Assembly (NCBI GenBank): GCA_045642485.1
Contig: JAZUIV010000058.1
Coordinates: 85,482 to 149,481, forward strand
Reading direction: 5' to 3'
DNA length: 64,000 nucleotides
Origin: Cacconaster sp045642485
Lineage (GTDB): Bacteria > Bacteroidota > Bacteroidia > Bacteroidales > UBA932
The position numbers and the translations under genes are program-made. Each line of letters starts with the position of its first letter. Positions within the stretch are counted from its first letter, which is position 1. Under the pieces are notes generated by a model. It made no database searches. It saw only the letters and a program-made list of their open reading frames with translations, and was not told the origin of the DNA. This document shows positions 18,774-27,138 of the stretch, in pieces.

Positions 18774-18799
18774 TATAGTTTGGCTTAAAACATACGGTA

Positions 18800-20689
18800 A
18801 TGACAGTGACTTACAAAAGATTAGCGTTAATGGCAGTTATTGCCTTGATCTCAGGCGTCTGTCCGTTCGATGCCTCCTCACAGGGCAGATATTTCGGTCT
18901 TCACTTCGATTTCCACGCCTCGCCTGAAAGATGCCCGGCCATCGGCTCAACCCTTTCCGAGGATGACATAAATGAAATATGCACTTTGTATAGACCCGAT
19001 TTCATCCAGGTTGACAGCAAAGGTCATCCCGGTTGGTCATCATACCCCACGGAATATGGGGACGAAGTACCCGGCATAGTCGGGAATCCTATGGAGACCT
19101 GGCGCAGGGTCACCAGAAAGAACGGGGTGCAGCTATATGCCCACCATTCCGGAGTATATGACGCCATCTACTGCAGCAAGCATCCCGAAGAGGCGGTGAA
19201 AGGGGCCGACGGAACCCCTTCCGACGTTTATACCAGAACCAACGGCAGATATGTCGACGACAAACTGATACCTCAGATTCTTGAACTGGCCGGACGGTAT
19301 GGTCTCGATGGAATATGGGTTGACGGGGACTGCTGGGGAGCACAGATGGATTTCGACCCAAGGACGGTGTCCGGTTTTGAAAAGGAAACAGGAATTAAGC
19401 TCAATGGTGTTCTGCCTGCAAATGCCGATTCTGCATATTATATGGAGTATGCGGACTATTGCCGCAAATTGTACCGTGACTATCTGAAGCGATATACTGA
19501 TGCCGTGCACGCACAGTATCCTGATTTCAAGGTCATTTCAAACTGGGCTTATACCGAGCATATGGCAGGGCCGGTGACGGCTGGCAACGACTGCATCTCC
19601 GGCGACCTTGACTGGAGGAACTCCATTATGTGGGGCCGATATTCAGGGCGCTCGGCCGTTATGCAGGGCAAACCGTGGGATATGATGGCGTGGTCCTTCA
19701 GGAATGTTCCCGGAGGTCAGGTAACCAAGACGCCTGTGCAACTGATGCAGGAAGGCGCATCCATCATCTCTCTCGGTGGCGGCTTCCAGTTCTATGTATG
19801 TCAGGACGCCAACGGTGCTCCCAATATGAAAGTGCTCCGCTACCTCTCCCCGACTGCCGAATTCTTCCACGCCCGGAAGGAATGGACATTCGGAGGAAAG
19901 CCCAGAAAGCAGGTGGCCGTGCTTATGGAGACAGCCCAGAGGCTGGCGGAGCAGGGGCAATGGTCAAGAGATGGGAACAACGGCATATATACCCGCGCCG
20001 GTTATCAAAGACTTATGGGGCTCGTCTCCATCCTCTGCGATGCCGGACATTCCGTATCTCTTATATCCGAACGGGAACTTGAAAACGGAGAAGCTTCCGG
20101 ATACCCGGTCATCATTGTTCCGGATCTGTATCAGAAGTTGCAGGAGAAAACCTGGGATAATTTGAACGCCTATGCCGGAGCGGGAGGCGCTCTGGTTCTT
20201 ACAGGCCCTGAAACGTGCAGGATGTACGGCTTCGAAGAGGTGAAACAGCCCGCCCTGTACGATAAGGGCAAGGGGAAATTGGCAGTATATCCCTGGGAAA
20301 GGTCTTCCTCATATATGGACGCGAGGAAATGCGAAGACAGGAAGAGCCTTTCCGACTTCCTGATGAGGCTCTATGAACCCGAAATACGTCTTGTATCTGC
20401 GGTCGGCCTTCTGGAAGTGGTTGATTTTGAAAAGAACGGACAATTGATGGTACAGCTTGTCAATTGCAACGGGAACCATTACGATGAGAAGTCTCTTACC
20501 GAGGATTTCATCCCCCCGGTGCTCGATATTGTGCTCAAAATACGGCTCGACAGGCGTCCCGACGCCATCTGTCAGCAACCCGACGGAAAGAATCTGGATT
20601 TCAGATGGAATGACGGCTATGCTGAGGTGAAGATTCCAAGACTGGATATCCACTCCACAATAGTGGTCTCTTACCAGGTTGATGAATAA
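18800..20689 (+). CDS. Secreted TIM-barrel glycoside-hydrolase-like protein (GHL6/GH29-like)
   Basis: Exported 629-residue protein with a Sec signal peptide (about 1-28, ending in ASSQG). Residues about 30-370 look like a TIM barrel of the hypothetical glycosyl hydrolase 6 type, related to alpha-fucosidases and GH42-like enzymes: the stretches FDFHASPE, IQVDSKGHPGWSSYPT and DGIWVDGDCWG (candidate acidic catalytic residues). Residues about 370-520 resemble a beta-galactosidase trimerisation or glutamine-amidotransferase-like fold. Likely acts on glycans in the periplasm or at the surface. Substrate unknown. Confidence 0.65.
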   Translation: MTVTYKRLALMAVIALISGVCPFDASSQGRYFGLHFDFHASPERCPAIGSTLSEDDINEICTLYRPDFIQVDSKGHPGWSSYPTEYGDEVPGIVGNPMETWRRVTRKNGVQLYAHHSGVYDAIYCSKHPEEAVKGADGTPSDVYTRTNGRYVDDKLIPQILELAGRYGLDGIWVDGDCWGAQMDFDPRTVSGFEKETGIKLNGVLPANADSAYYMEYADYCRKLYRDYLKRYTDAVHAQYPDFKVISNWAYTEHMAGPVTAGNDCISGDLDWRNSIMWGRYSGRSAVMQGKPWDMMAWSFRNVPGGQVTKTPVQLMQEGASIISLGGGFQFYVCQDANGAPNMKVLRYLSPTAEFFHARKEWTFGGKPRKQVAVLMETAQRLAEQGQWSRDGNNGIYTRAGYQRLMGLVSILCDAGHSVSLISERELENGEASGYPVIIVPDLYQKLQEKTWDNLNAYAGAGGALVLTGPETCRMYGFEEVKQPALYDKGKGKLAVYPWERSSSYMDARKCEDRKSLSDFLMRLYEPEIRLVSAVGLLEVVDFEKNGQLMVQLVNCNGNHYDEKSLTEDFIPPVLDIVLKIRLDRRPDAICQQPDGKNLDFRWNDGYAEVKIPRLDIHSTIVVSYQVDE

Positions 20690-20703
20690 CTGAATTTTAA
20701 CGG

Positions 20704-21675
20704 CTACTTGTAGAGCAGATGTGTCATATCGCCGTCATAGCGGAGGGGAAAGCCGTAGGTGGATGGCGAGGGAGTGCCGCTCACTGCTTTTTTCGTCATC
20801 AGTTCGACGCGGGTACCGTCCTTGAGATAGACATTGCTCAGGCCGTAGCCGCAGATTCCGGTACTCTGGTTTTCTGCAGGACGGCATCCCTCAGGAAGCG
20901 GGCGTGGATCAAGTATTCCTTTTGCAGTCTGAACGCTTTCCATATCCAGGTCCATATGGTTGAGCAGACCAAGTTCGTTCTGTGAAAGGTCGTGGTCGAA
21001 AAGCATAAGTTCCACGTAGTCTTCGCTGTCCGGAAGTCTCATCTTTATCCAGTTTATCTTCTCAGGGGTTTCGCCTCCTCTCCAGAACTCGGTAAATCCG
21101 AGAATATATCCGTAGAAAGCCACGTCCTTCGCTGAATCAGGGCATATCCATCCGACGTGCCTGAAGGTGTTTGAAATTCGAGTATCAGGCATATTGACGC
21201 CTTTCATCTCTCCGATGAAACCGTCACCGGTATATTCGAGAAACTCCACCTCGTGTCCGTTGAAATCCTTACAGAAGAGTGCCTTGAAACCGAACCCGGT
21301 GTCAATCACCTTGTCCCCTACCACAATTCCCTTGCTCCGGAGGTAGAGTCTCATAGCTTCCACGTCATCTGTCTCAAAGGCAGTGTGACGGTATTTCACC
21401 AGCCTGTTGTCATCATCCCTGAAGAACTCCACATATTGGCGGTCGTTGATTTTGATGAACATCATATCAGGTTCAACTGCGCCGGGATTGCGTGTGATGT
21501 AGTGCGGCTCTCCGAATCCGAAGTAACCGTGGAAAAGTTCCGCTGCGTTCTGAAGATCTTCCGTAAAGATGCCGATATGCGCGATACCGGTGATTTTTGG
21601 TCTCTTGAATTCTGTTGTCTGTGCTGTCATGATCACTGGGATGAGAAATAAAGCGATTGCGATGTATTTTTTCAT
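20704..21675 (-). CDS. Exported VOC (glyoxalase/dioxygenase-fold) protein
   Basis: Protein of 323 residues with a Sec signal peptide (MKKYIAIALFLIPVIMTAQ). Two VOC modules follow: GIAHIGIFTEDL begins the first and FRHVGWICPD the second, each with a His metal-ligand candidate; RHTAFETDD and EFLEY carry others. A VOC domain in the periplasm beside glycan genes is seen in Bacteroidota loci, but the reaction is not known. The ATG at 21675 is chosen for the signal peptide and the promoter box upstream. Confidence 0.72.
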   Translation of the reverse strand: MKKYIAIALFLIPVIMTAQTTEFKRPKITGIAHIGIFTEDLQNAAELFHGYFGFGEPHYITRNPGAVEPDMMFIKINDRQYVEFFRDDDNRLVKYRHTAFETDDVEAMRLYLRSKGIVVGDKVIDTGFGFKALFCKDFNGHEVEFLEYTGDGFIGEMKGVNMPDTRISNTFRHVGWICPDSAKDVAFYGYILGFTEFWRGGETPEKINWIKMRLPDSEDYVELMLFDHDLSQNELGLLNHMDLDMESVQTAKGILDPRPLPEGCRPAENQSTGICGYGLSNVYLKDGTRVELMTKKAVSGTPSPSTYGFPLRYDGDMTHLLYK

Positions 21676-21710
21676 ATCGGGATAGGTTGATTGTCCGTTG
21701 TTTTCAATCT

Positions 21711-21718
21711 CAAACTTA
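21711..21718 (-). promoter_or_regulatory. -7 box of the VOC gene
   Basis: On the minus strand TAAGTTTG matches TAnnTTTG, 36 nt upstream of the ATG at 21675. It lies in the 158-nt divergent gap to the DUF4838 gene. The plus-strand promoter of that gene is not clear. Confidence 0.55.
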
Positions 21719-21833
21719 CATAAAATATACGGAAAATGCACAATTAAAACCGCTTGTATCTCTTTTCCTTCACCCTGATGAATGTTTTTTTGTAAATTGC
21801 ATACAAACCCACAAACATTTGAAGACTAAGCGA

Positions 21834-22064
21834 ATGAACAGATTTTTCACTTTTGCGGCATTAGCCGTCTGCCTGGCCGCCTGTGCTGATTCAAAACACG
21901 TGCTTTTTAATAACGGTGTTTCAGAATATTCAATCGTAGTCGATCCCGCTGCCGGGGAGAGCGTCCAATACGCTGCCTGCCAACTTCAACACTGGATTTC
22001 GGAGGTCAGCGGAGTCACACTCCCTATCGTTGGCCCTGACGGAGGGCAGGCAGGCAGACGTATG
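21834..22064 (+). pseudogene. DUF4838 lipoprotein, 5' fragment (interrupted by prophage)
   Basis: The first 77 codons of a host gene. A lipoprotein signal peptide with lipobox LAAC is visible, followed by the N-terminal domain seen in DUF4838 and alpha-glucuronidase-like proteins (YSIVVDPAAGESVQYAACQL). Reading continues into phage DNA and stops at 22103. The in-frame remainder is at 61330-63348. Joining the two at the shared TATG gives GGQAGRRMVVGYNDIL, a smooth continuation, so the gene was intact before insertion. Confidence 0.85.
22061..22064. repeat. Target-site duplication, left copy (TATG)
   Basis: Shared 4-nt flank of the prophage. Mu-like elements usually duplicate 5 bp. A fifth base would be G/A on the left of the motif or T/G on its right, so one base differs or the duplication is 4 bp. 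Confidence 0.6.
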
Positions 22065-22076
22065 TACGGGCATAAA

Positions 22077-22092
22077 AATGAAATGTACAATA
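22077..22092 (+). repeat. Left-end transposase-site-like repeat L1
   Basis: AATGAAATGTACAATA matches, in inverted orientation, the two right-end repeats (ACGAAATGTGCAAT) with few changes. By analogy with Mu attL it is a candidate transposase binding site. Confidence 0.55.
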
Positions 22093-22103
22093 TAGAGATA
22101 TAG

Positions 22104-22694
22104 GGATAGAGGTTGTATTAGTAGATGTATCAGTGAGTTAGGTGTGTTTTATGGTTCGACCGCCACAAAAACGAGTTGTGCAATTTGCTTTACATTGCTT
22201 TACATCAGATTTACACGGAGGCCCTGAAAAGGGCTTTATTTTTGGCCGCTGCTTTACATTGATTTTATATTGGGCGCACATTGTATAATATAGTGGCCGA
22301 TTTACCCCATTACGGGGCGTTACAGGGCATATTTGAGCCTTGCCGGTATAGTTGCCGGTCGGCTGGTTAAAGGGGCTGAAATACCCCTATTTTTATATCC
22401 TTTTGAAGCCTGTTTAATCGGCCCTCCAAAGGTGGGACCGAATCAGGTGATTTTTGTATTGGATTGACAAATGGATTGTCATTGGATTGTCAGCACGATA
22501 CCATTTTTAAGCCTTTCAAACGTGGGATATTGCCTTGAAATAACCGTCAAAACGGCTTTTATTGCGGATAGATACCCACATAATCCAATAAAAAAGACCG
22601 TTTAAGCAGGGCTTAAAGGCCGATTAAAGGTGTTTATATCAATGTTTTATAAGTAAAAGCGGGCTGAATGACGTCGCAAAAAAAAGAAAATGCG
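22104..22694. promoter_or_regulatory. Left-end non-coding region of the prophage
   Basis: About 590 bp without a convincing gene. It holds GCTTTACATTG-type repeats (near 22189, 22200 and 22252), a terminator-like hairpin GCCCTgaaaAGGGC with a T-rich tail (about 22221-22243), and a set of TTGTCA elements: TGACAA-N5-TTGTCA at 22465-22481 and another TTGTCA at 22487-22492, 11 bp further. Position and content suit transposase and repressor sites, but no binding protein can be assigned. Confidence 0.5.
22171..22187 (+). repeat. Left-end transposase-site-like repeat L2
   Basis: ACGAGTTGTGCAATTTG shares most positions with the right-end motif and has the same orientation as L1. A second candidate transposase site about 95 bp inside L1. 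Confidence 0.5.
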
Positions 22695-23570
22695 CTATTC
22701 TACACGGATCACGCCTATAACAAGAGCGATAGCCTCTATGTCAGAGAGAGGCACATCGAAGGGCTCGTATTTCTCATTATCTGAAACCAGAAGGATATAC
22801 CCCTCCATAGTTGATTTCTTGACACGCTTCACCATTACGCCTTGACTCCGGGTGTAGATGGCATATATCTTATTCCACTGGAAGAACAGGGTTTCCTTCA
22901 CTACCTTGCAAGCGATGATGTCTCCAGAGCTGTATTTCGGGTACATAGAATTTCCCTTTACCCGAATCAGGAAGTCGGCCTGTTTGAACTCCGCAACCTG
23001 ATAGTAATCCTCCACCCTCATATCATCGAACGCCGGGGAGCCATAACCGGCAAAGGCCTCGATCGGAATAAGAGGGATACAACCCACGGTGGGCGTTTCA
23101 GAATATGCAACCTCACCTCCTTGCTCCTTGATCTCCATGGGCTCCTTCCCATAAAGAAGCCATTCTTTTGAATATGATGGATATAATTTCAAAAGGGAAT
23201 CAACCCAAGGTTCTGCAACCTCAATGTCCCCCGGATTCTTTTCAGCCCGAGCGTATGCACCGGGAATTAGAAAGTTCCCTGTGTTTGTTCCTTTCTCGAA
23301 TTCTCTTTTTGTCAATCCCTCCTTATTTAAAACAAAATTGATCCGATCGTATATGGTGGAGCGCAACATTATACCGTCTCCAGTCAGTAACCAGTCTATA
23401 TTTAAATTTGGATATTTCAAAGCAATGCTTTTGATTACCGTTGGGCTGATGGACTGGCGAATTGCCGAGACGTAAGCGCTCGAAACGCCTACCTGACGGC
23501 CAAATTCCGTCTTTGATATCCCTTGAGACCTTAAATATTCCTCCAGCCTTTCTTTTACAGAAGAATCCAT
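22695..23570 (-). CDS. LexA/CI-like phage repressor with two HTH domains
   Basis: Repressor of 291 residues that probably maintains lysogeny. Residues 1-65 and about 70-140 each look like a Cro/CI-type HTH (SKTEFGRQVGVSSAYVSAI and a second, more divergent copy), each ending in a W-LL-G/Y-GKE type motif. The C-terminal S24 peptidase-like domain has GNSMYPKYSSGD with Ser208 and VMVKR with Lys248 as the catalytic pair, and an Ala-Gly bond at about 174-175 where LexA-type self-cleavage would occur. That suggests SOS-dependent induction. I chose the ATG at 23570 because the HTH starts there. The gene faces away from the early genes. Confidence 0.88.
   Translation of the reverse strand: MDSSVKERLEEYLRSQGISKTEFGRQVGVSSAYVSAIRQSISPTVIKSIALKYPNLNIDWLLTGDGIMLRSTIYDRINFVLNKEGLTKREFEKGTNTGNFLIPGAYARAEKNPGDIEVAEPWVDSLLKLYPSYSKEWLLYGKEPMEIKEQGGEVAYSETPTVGCIPLIPIEAFAGYGSPAFDDMRVEDYYQVAEFKQADFLIRVKGNSMYPKYSSGDIIACKVVKETLFFQWNKIYAIYTRSQGVMVKRVKKSTMEGYILLVSDNEKYEPFDVPLSDIEAIALVIGVIRVE
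23407..23431. repeat. Second copy of the 25-bp operator-like repeat
   Basis: Exact direct repeat of 23596-23620, located within the coding sequence of the repressor (codons around residues 47-55). Contains the palindrome AAAGCAATGCTTT. Confidence 0.65.
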
Positions 23571-23679
23571 AATAAAATAAAAAATTAAGCGATGCTTTGG
23601 ATATTTCAAAGCAATGCTTTATATTTGCAGCACCATTACATAAGTAACGACAAATACAAAGGTAGACATTTTTAGGAAT
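23571..23679. promoter_or_regulatory. Repressor/early-gene operator and promoter
   Basis: A perfect -7 box TATATTTG (about 23620-23627) drives the rightward early genes. It is overlapped by inverted repeat GCTTTG-gatatt-TCAAAGC and the 13-bp palindrome AAAGCAATGCTTT. The 25-bp stretch at 23596-23620 that includes both recurs exactly at 23407-23431 inside the repressor gene, which points to two operators bound by the same protein. Confidence 0.65.
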
Positions 23680-23853
23680 ATGAAACTGATTTTGACGAAA
23701 AAAGGGGAAATGAACGCTTTAGCGAAGATGTTCGGAGTTTCAAGGATTGCCGTTCATAACGCCCTGCATTTTCGATACAACTCCGAGCTCTGTGAGCGGA
23801 TCCGCAAGGCTGCCATAGAGCGCGGGGGCAAGGAGGCTGAATACAACAGTTAA
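23680..23853 (+). CDS. Small HTH protein (Ner/Cro-like)
   Basis: A 57-residue protein, first gene rightward from the operator. The segment NALAKMFGVSRIAVHNAL reads as a helix-turn-helix, followed by a basic helix. In Mu the equivalent first early gene is ner, a negative regulator of the early promoter; a Cro-like role is the natural inference. Too short to assign to a named family by eye. Confidence 0.65.
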   Translation: MKLILTKKGEMNALAKMFGVSRIAVHNALHFRYNSELCERIRKAAIERGGKEAEYNS

Positions 23854-23864
23854 ATCATAAAGTT

Positions 23865-24116
23865 ATGGAATCAAATCAAGCAACTCAAAAGAAAATGCTC
23901 ACCAAGCGTGAGAAAGCACGAGACATGCTCATCAAAAATGTTGTCGGCTTCGGCATTATAATCGGGTTCCTGACCTGTGCGTGTGAAGGCCCAAACGGTG
24001 AGATCACGTGGGTAAACTTTGCCGGTCTGGCCGTCCTTGCGGGCGCAGCTTACTTGGCTAACCTTTCCGAGAAGAAGGGCTGGGTGTTTTTCGATGATGA
24101 TGATAACGAGGCTTAA
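23865..24116 (+). CDS. Small two-helix membrane protein, function unknown
   Basis: An 83-residue protein with a basic N-terminus, two hydrophobic segments (about residues 25-40 and 51-66) and a very acidic C-terminus (FFDDDDNEA). It lies 11 nt after the Ner-like gene. Not recognised; a membrane protein in the immediate-early region could act in superinfection exclusion or host takeover, without direct evidence. Confidence 0.6.
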   Translation: MESNQATQKKMLTKREKARDMLIKNVVGFGIIIGFLTCACEGPNGEITWVNFAGLAVLAGAAYLANLSEKKGWVFFDDDDNEA

Positions 24117-24133
24117 AGTCTGAAGATACCACC

Positions 24134-24208
24134 GGGGGTGTAGCTCAACGGACAGAGCGGCTGCCTTACTGGCAATGCGATACGGGTTCGAATCCCGTCC
24201 CTCCACCA
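24134..24208 (+). tRNA. tRNA-like gene, possible anticodon UAC (Val), degenerate
   Basis: The sequence has TAGCTC...GAGC (D arm), a hairpin TGCC-TTACT-GGCA at the anticodon position, and a canonical T arm ACGGG-TTCGAAT-CCCGT, ending in CCACCA, so CCA is encoded. Weak points: the acceptor stem pairs imperfectly (one base short on the 3' side, one mismatch), the anticodon stem has one mismatch and one wobble, and position 37 is U. It may be a degraded tRNA or a tRNA mimic. It sits 12 nt before the transposase start. Confidence 0.5.
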
Positions 24209-24219
24209 ACAACAAAGAA

Positions 24220-26265
24220 ATGGCAGAGACAATCAACAATAGGGTCTGTGTGACGGTTCAAGAGCTGGACGGCATTTTATCTTATGCCGCATTAGCGAGC
24301 TTGCAGCGTCGTGATCAGGTCCAGTGCGCCCAGCGCGGTTGCCGTAATACCTCGGCCCTGTACTATGTTGACTCTCTCCCATACAAGTACCGTTGTGAAG
24401 TCTATAAGCGTTATCCGGATCTGAACGCACAGGCCGCCGCCAAGCCGTTCATCGAGACGGTGGAGCCGGACGGTGAGGCCATAAACTTTTATGAGGGTTA
24501 TACCTTTGAGGACGGCAGCCACTTGACCCCGGAGAAGGTTGAAGAGTATTCAAACAACGCCGCCATCCTTAACGCCTTCGGTGCGTGGCTTGACGGATCC
24601 AACAGTATGAGGAAACGCACCTCGCACCCTCAATGTCCCAAGGGCGAGTTCTGGGCCGCTGCGGCCAACGCTCTGCCACGGCTGGCGGACACTTATCCAA
24701 ACTCACTTCCGGAGAATCCACGCCGCCTGCAGGACAAATACAATCAGTACAAGAAAGATGGGTATAAGGCTCTCATCAGCGGGAAGCATAAGAACAGCAA
24801 TGCCGCCAAGGTATCTACCGAAGCCCAGAAGTCCGTCATCGTCGCACTGTGCGCCCTGCCTAACGGCTTTGACAATGTATTTGTGGCAAAGTGCTACAAT
24901 GAAATGGCACAGAAGGCCGGATGGGAGACAATCACGGCTCCCACAGTTGCAAGAATACGTAAGGAGAACGGCCTTCTGACCGATGCAGTCCGCTACGGAA
25001 AAACTACATTCTCCAACACAAGGGCAATGCAGGTGACCCGTTCCAAGCCGACCGGAGCAATGCTTATGTGGTCGCTTGACGGATGGGACGCAGAGCTTTA
25101 TTACCAGAAACGCAACGCCAAGGGAGTGACTACATACAATAACAGGAAGGTTCTGGAGGTTGTGCTGGATCCTTGCTGTGATTTTCCTATCGGTTATGCC
25201 ATAGGCGACACAGAGGATGCAAACCTCATAGCCGAGGCTCTCCGTGATGCGGCCAATTACACCAGAGAGCTGTTCGGCTGCCGGTACCGGACCTGTCAGA
25301 TCCAGAGCGACCACTTTGCGATGAAGGCTATGGCTCCTTACTACGCCACCGTGGCGGACAAAATCACACCGGCACGAGTGACGAACGCCAAGAGCAAGCC
25401 GATTGAACGGTACTTCAGGCATATCAATGAGACATATTTCAAGCTTTGCGCAAACTGGAGCGGCTATGGTATCACGGCCGATAAAAAGCACCAGCCTTCA
25501 AGCGAATTCAAGAATGCGGTGAAGCACGACTTCCCTGATGAGGCCGGAGTTATCAAGCAGCTGCAGGCGGTCATTGCCGAGGAGCGCAGGCGCAAGATGG
25601 ATGAATATATGAAATTCTGGGAGGCCACTCCTGCGGATCGTCGCCTTCCGCTCGGTGACGAAGCCTTCCTCCTTCGTTTTGGCCGCACAACGGGTTATAC
25701 CAACGTTCTTGAGGGGACCGGCCTCCGTCCTCGTATTGAGGGCAAGAAGACGGCCTATGAAAGCTTTGATGTTAGGTTCCGTGAACTTGCGCACTTGAGG
25801 TGGGAGGTTCGTTATGACTCTGCAGATCTGAGTCATATCCTTGCAGTCAGTGAGGACGGGACGCAGAGGTTCCTGCTTGAGAAGAAATACATTCAGCCGA
25901 TGGCCCTTGCCGACAGGCAGGAGGGTGACGCACAGCAGCTGCAGAAGGTGAACGAGTTCAACCGTGAACTTGTTGAACGGAACAGAATCAAATTCGGGCA
26001 GCTGACCGCCCATGTAGGGGCTCTCATCGGCGGAAGCAGTGTCGAGCAGCTGGAGAGCCCGGATGAGCACAACACCTTGGCCAAGGCCCTGCTTACCGAC
26101 AGCAAGGGTCAGCACAAGAGCCAGAGGGCAAGCGAGCGCAGAAAGCTGGCACAGCAGGCCGAGTCATCAGACTACGAGGATGTCAAGAAGGCCGAACCTG
26201 TACCGGTTCTTGTGGAAAACCCTCCTGCAGGTGAACAGCGGATAAACACATTGGATCTTTACTAA
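24220..26265 (+). CDS. Mu-like DDE transposase (MuA type)
   Basis: Catalyses strand transfer during integration and replicative transposition. At 681 residues it is close to MuA. N-terminal DNA-binding domains are followed by an integrase-like core: the DDE triad reads as D287 (SLDGWD), D364 (QSDHF) and E396 (KPIERYF). A C-terminal beta-barrel (Mu-type C domain) and a charged tail follow, the tail being where MuB contacts MuA in Mu. The ATG at 24220 is used because longer starts fall in the tRNA-like element. Confidence 0.95.
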   Translation: MAETINNRVCVTVQELDGILSYAALASLQRRDQVQCAQRGCRNTSALYYVDSLPYKYRCEVYKRYPDLNAQAAAKPFIETVEPDGEAINFYEGYTFEDGSHLTPEKVEEYSNNAAILNAFGAWLDGSNSMRKRTSHPQCPKGEFWAAAANALPRLADTYPNSLPENPRRLQDKYNQYKKDGYKALISGKHKNSNAAKVSTEAQKSVIVALCALPNGFDNVFVAKCYNEMAQKAGWETITAPTVARIRKENGLLTDAVRYGKTTFSNTRAMQVTRSKPTGAMLMWSLDGWDAELYYQKRNAKGVTTYNNRKVLEVVLDPCCDFPIGYAIGDTEDANLIAEALRDAANYTRELFGCRYRTCQIQSDHFAMKAMAPYYATVADKITPARVTNAKSKPIERYFRHINETYFKLCANWSGYGITADKKHQPSSEFKNAVKHDFPDEAGVIKQLQAVIAEERRRKMDEYMKFWEATPADRRLPLGDEAFLLRFGRTTGYTNVLEGTGLRPRIEGKKTAYESFDVRFRELAHLRWEVRYDSADLSHILAVSEDGTQRFLLEKKYIQPMALADRQEGDAQQLQKVNEFNRELVERNRIKFGQLTAHVGALIGGSSVEQLESPDEHNTLAKALLTDSKGQHKSQRASERRKLAQQAESSDYEDVKKAEPVPVLVENPPAGEQRINTLDLY

Positions 26266-26284
26266 CAATTTAATTTATACTTCA

Positions 26285-27136
26285 ATGAAAAAGACAGAAA
26301 AACAGGCGATTGCCGAAACCCTCCGCAGGTTTTGCGAGCTCAAGGGTTCACAGAATGCTGCCTCCCGTTCAATAAACGGTGTGAGCAGCGCAACCATTTC
26401 ACAGATGTTGAACGGCCAGTGGGACCTTATCTCCGAGGAGATGTGGCGCAACGTGGCCGCTCAGATTGGTCACGACCGCCGCAACTGGACTGTTGTCCGG
26501 ACACGTGGGTTCCAGCGTATGACGGATATCCTGTCAGACGCGAAAGAGAGGTCTCTGGTTATGGCCGTCACCGGTGAGGCCGGATGCGGAAAGAGCGAAA
26601 GCATCAAGGTGTTTGCCAAGGGCAACAGGAACGTGTTTCACCTTGTATGCAGCGAGTACTGGAACCGCAAGAACTTTATGACCGAAATGCTGTCCCAGCT
26701 GTCTATCGTGAGTACCGGATATACGGTCAGCGAAATGATGCACGATATCATTTCCTCCCTCAAAAAAAGGGAGAGCCCTATCATCATTCTTGATGAGGCC
26801 GACAAACTTTCAGACCAGGTGCTGTATTTCTTCATTTCCCTGTACAACCATCTTGAGGACGATTGTGGAATTATCCTCTGTGCTACAGACTACCTCGAAA
26901 AGCGCATCAAGAAGGGTGTAACGTCCAGCAGGAAGGGGTACAAGGAGATTTACAGCAGGATAGGCCGCAAGTTCATCCCCATCGAGCAGGTGAACGCCGA
27001 TGACATTGAAGCGGTCTGCAAGGCCAACGGTGTCACCGATGAAAACGTCATCGACAAGATTATTGACAACTGCGAATACGATCTCAGGCGTGTCCGTCGT
27101 CTGGTGTATGCTGAACGTAAGCGTGGGGAGGCATAG
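26285..27136 (+). CDS. MuB-like AAA+ transposition ATPase
   Basis: DNA-binding ATPase that delivers target DNA to the transposase and gives target immunity. The N-terminal about 70 residues look like an HTH (KGSQNAASRSINGVSSATIS), as in MuB. The AAA core has Walker A GEAGCGKS (about 97-104) and Walker B IIILDEAD. 283 residues, slightly shorter than MuB. It starts 19 nt after the transposase. Confidence 0.92.
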   Translation: MKKTEKQAIAETLRRFCELKGSQNAASRSINGVSSATISQMLNGQWDLISEEMWRNVAAQIGHDRRNWTVVRTRGFQRMTDILSDAKERSLVMAVTGEAGCGKSESIKVFAKGNRNVFHLVCSEYWNRKNFMTEMLSQLSIVSTGYTVSEMMHDIISSLKKRESPIIILDEADKLSDQVLYFFISLYNHLEDDCGIILCATDYLEKRIKKGVTSSRKGYKEIYSRIGRKFIPIEQVNADDIEAVCKANGVTDENVIDKIIDNCEYDLRRVRRLVYAERKRGEA

Positions 27137-27138
27137 GC

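Noticed and set aside
24134..24208. A tRNA-based attachment site for site-specific integration
   Set aside because: The element is internal to the prophage, the ends are in the DUF4838 gene, and no tyrosine or serine recombinase is present.
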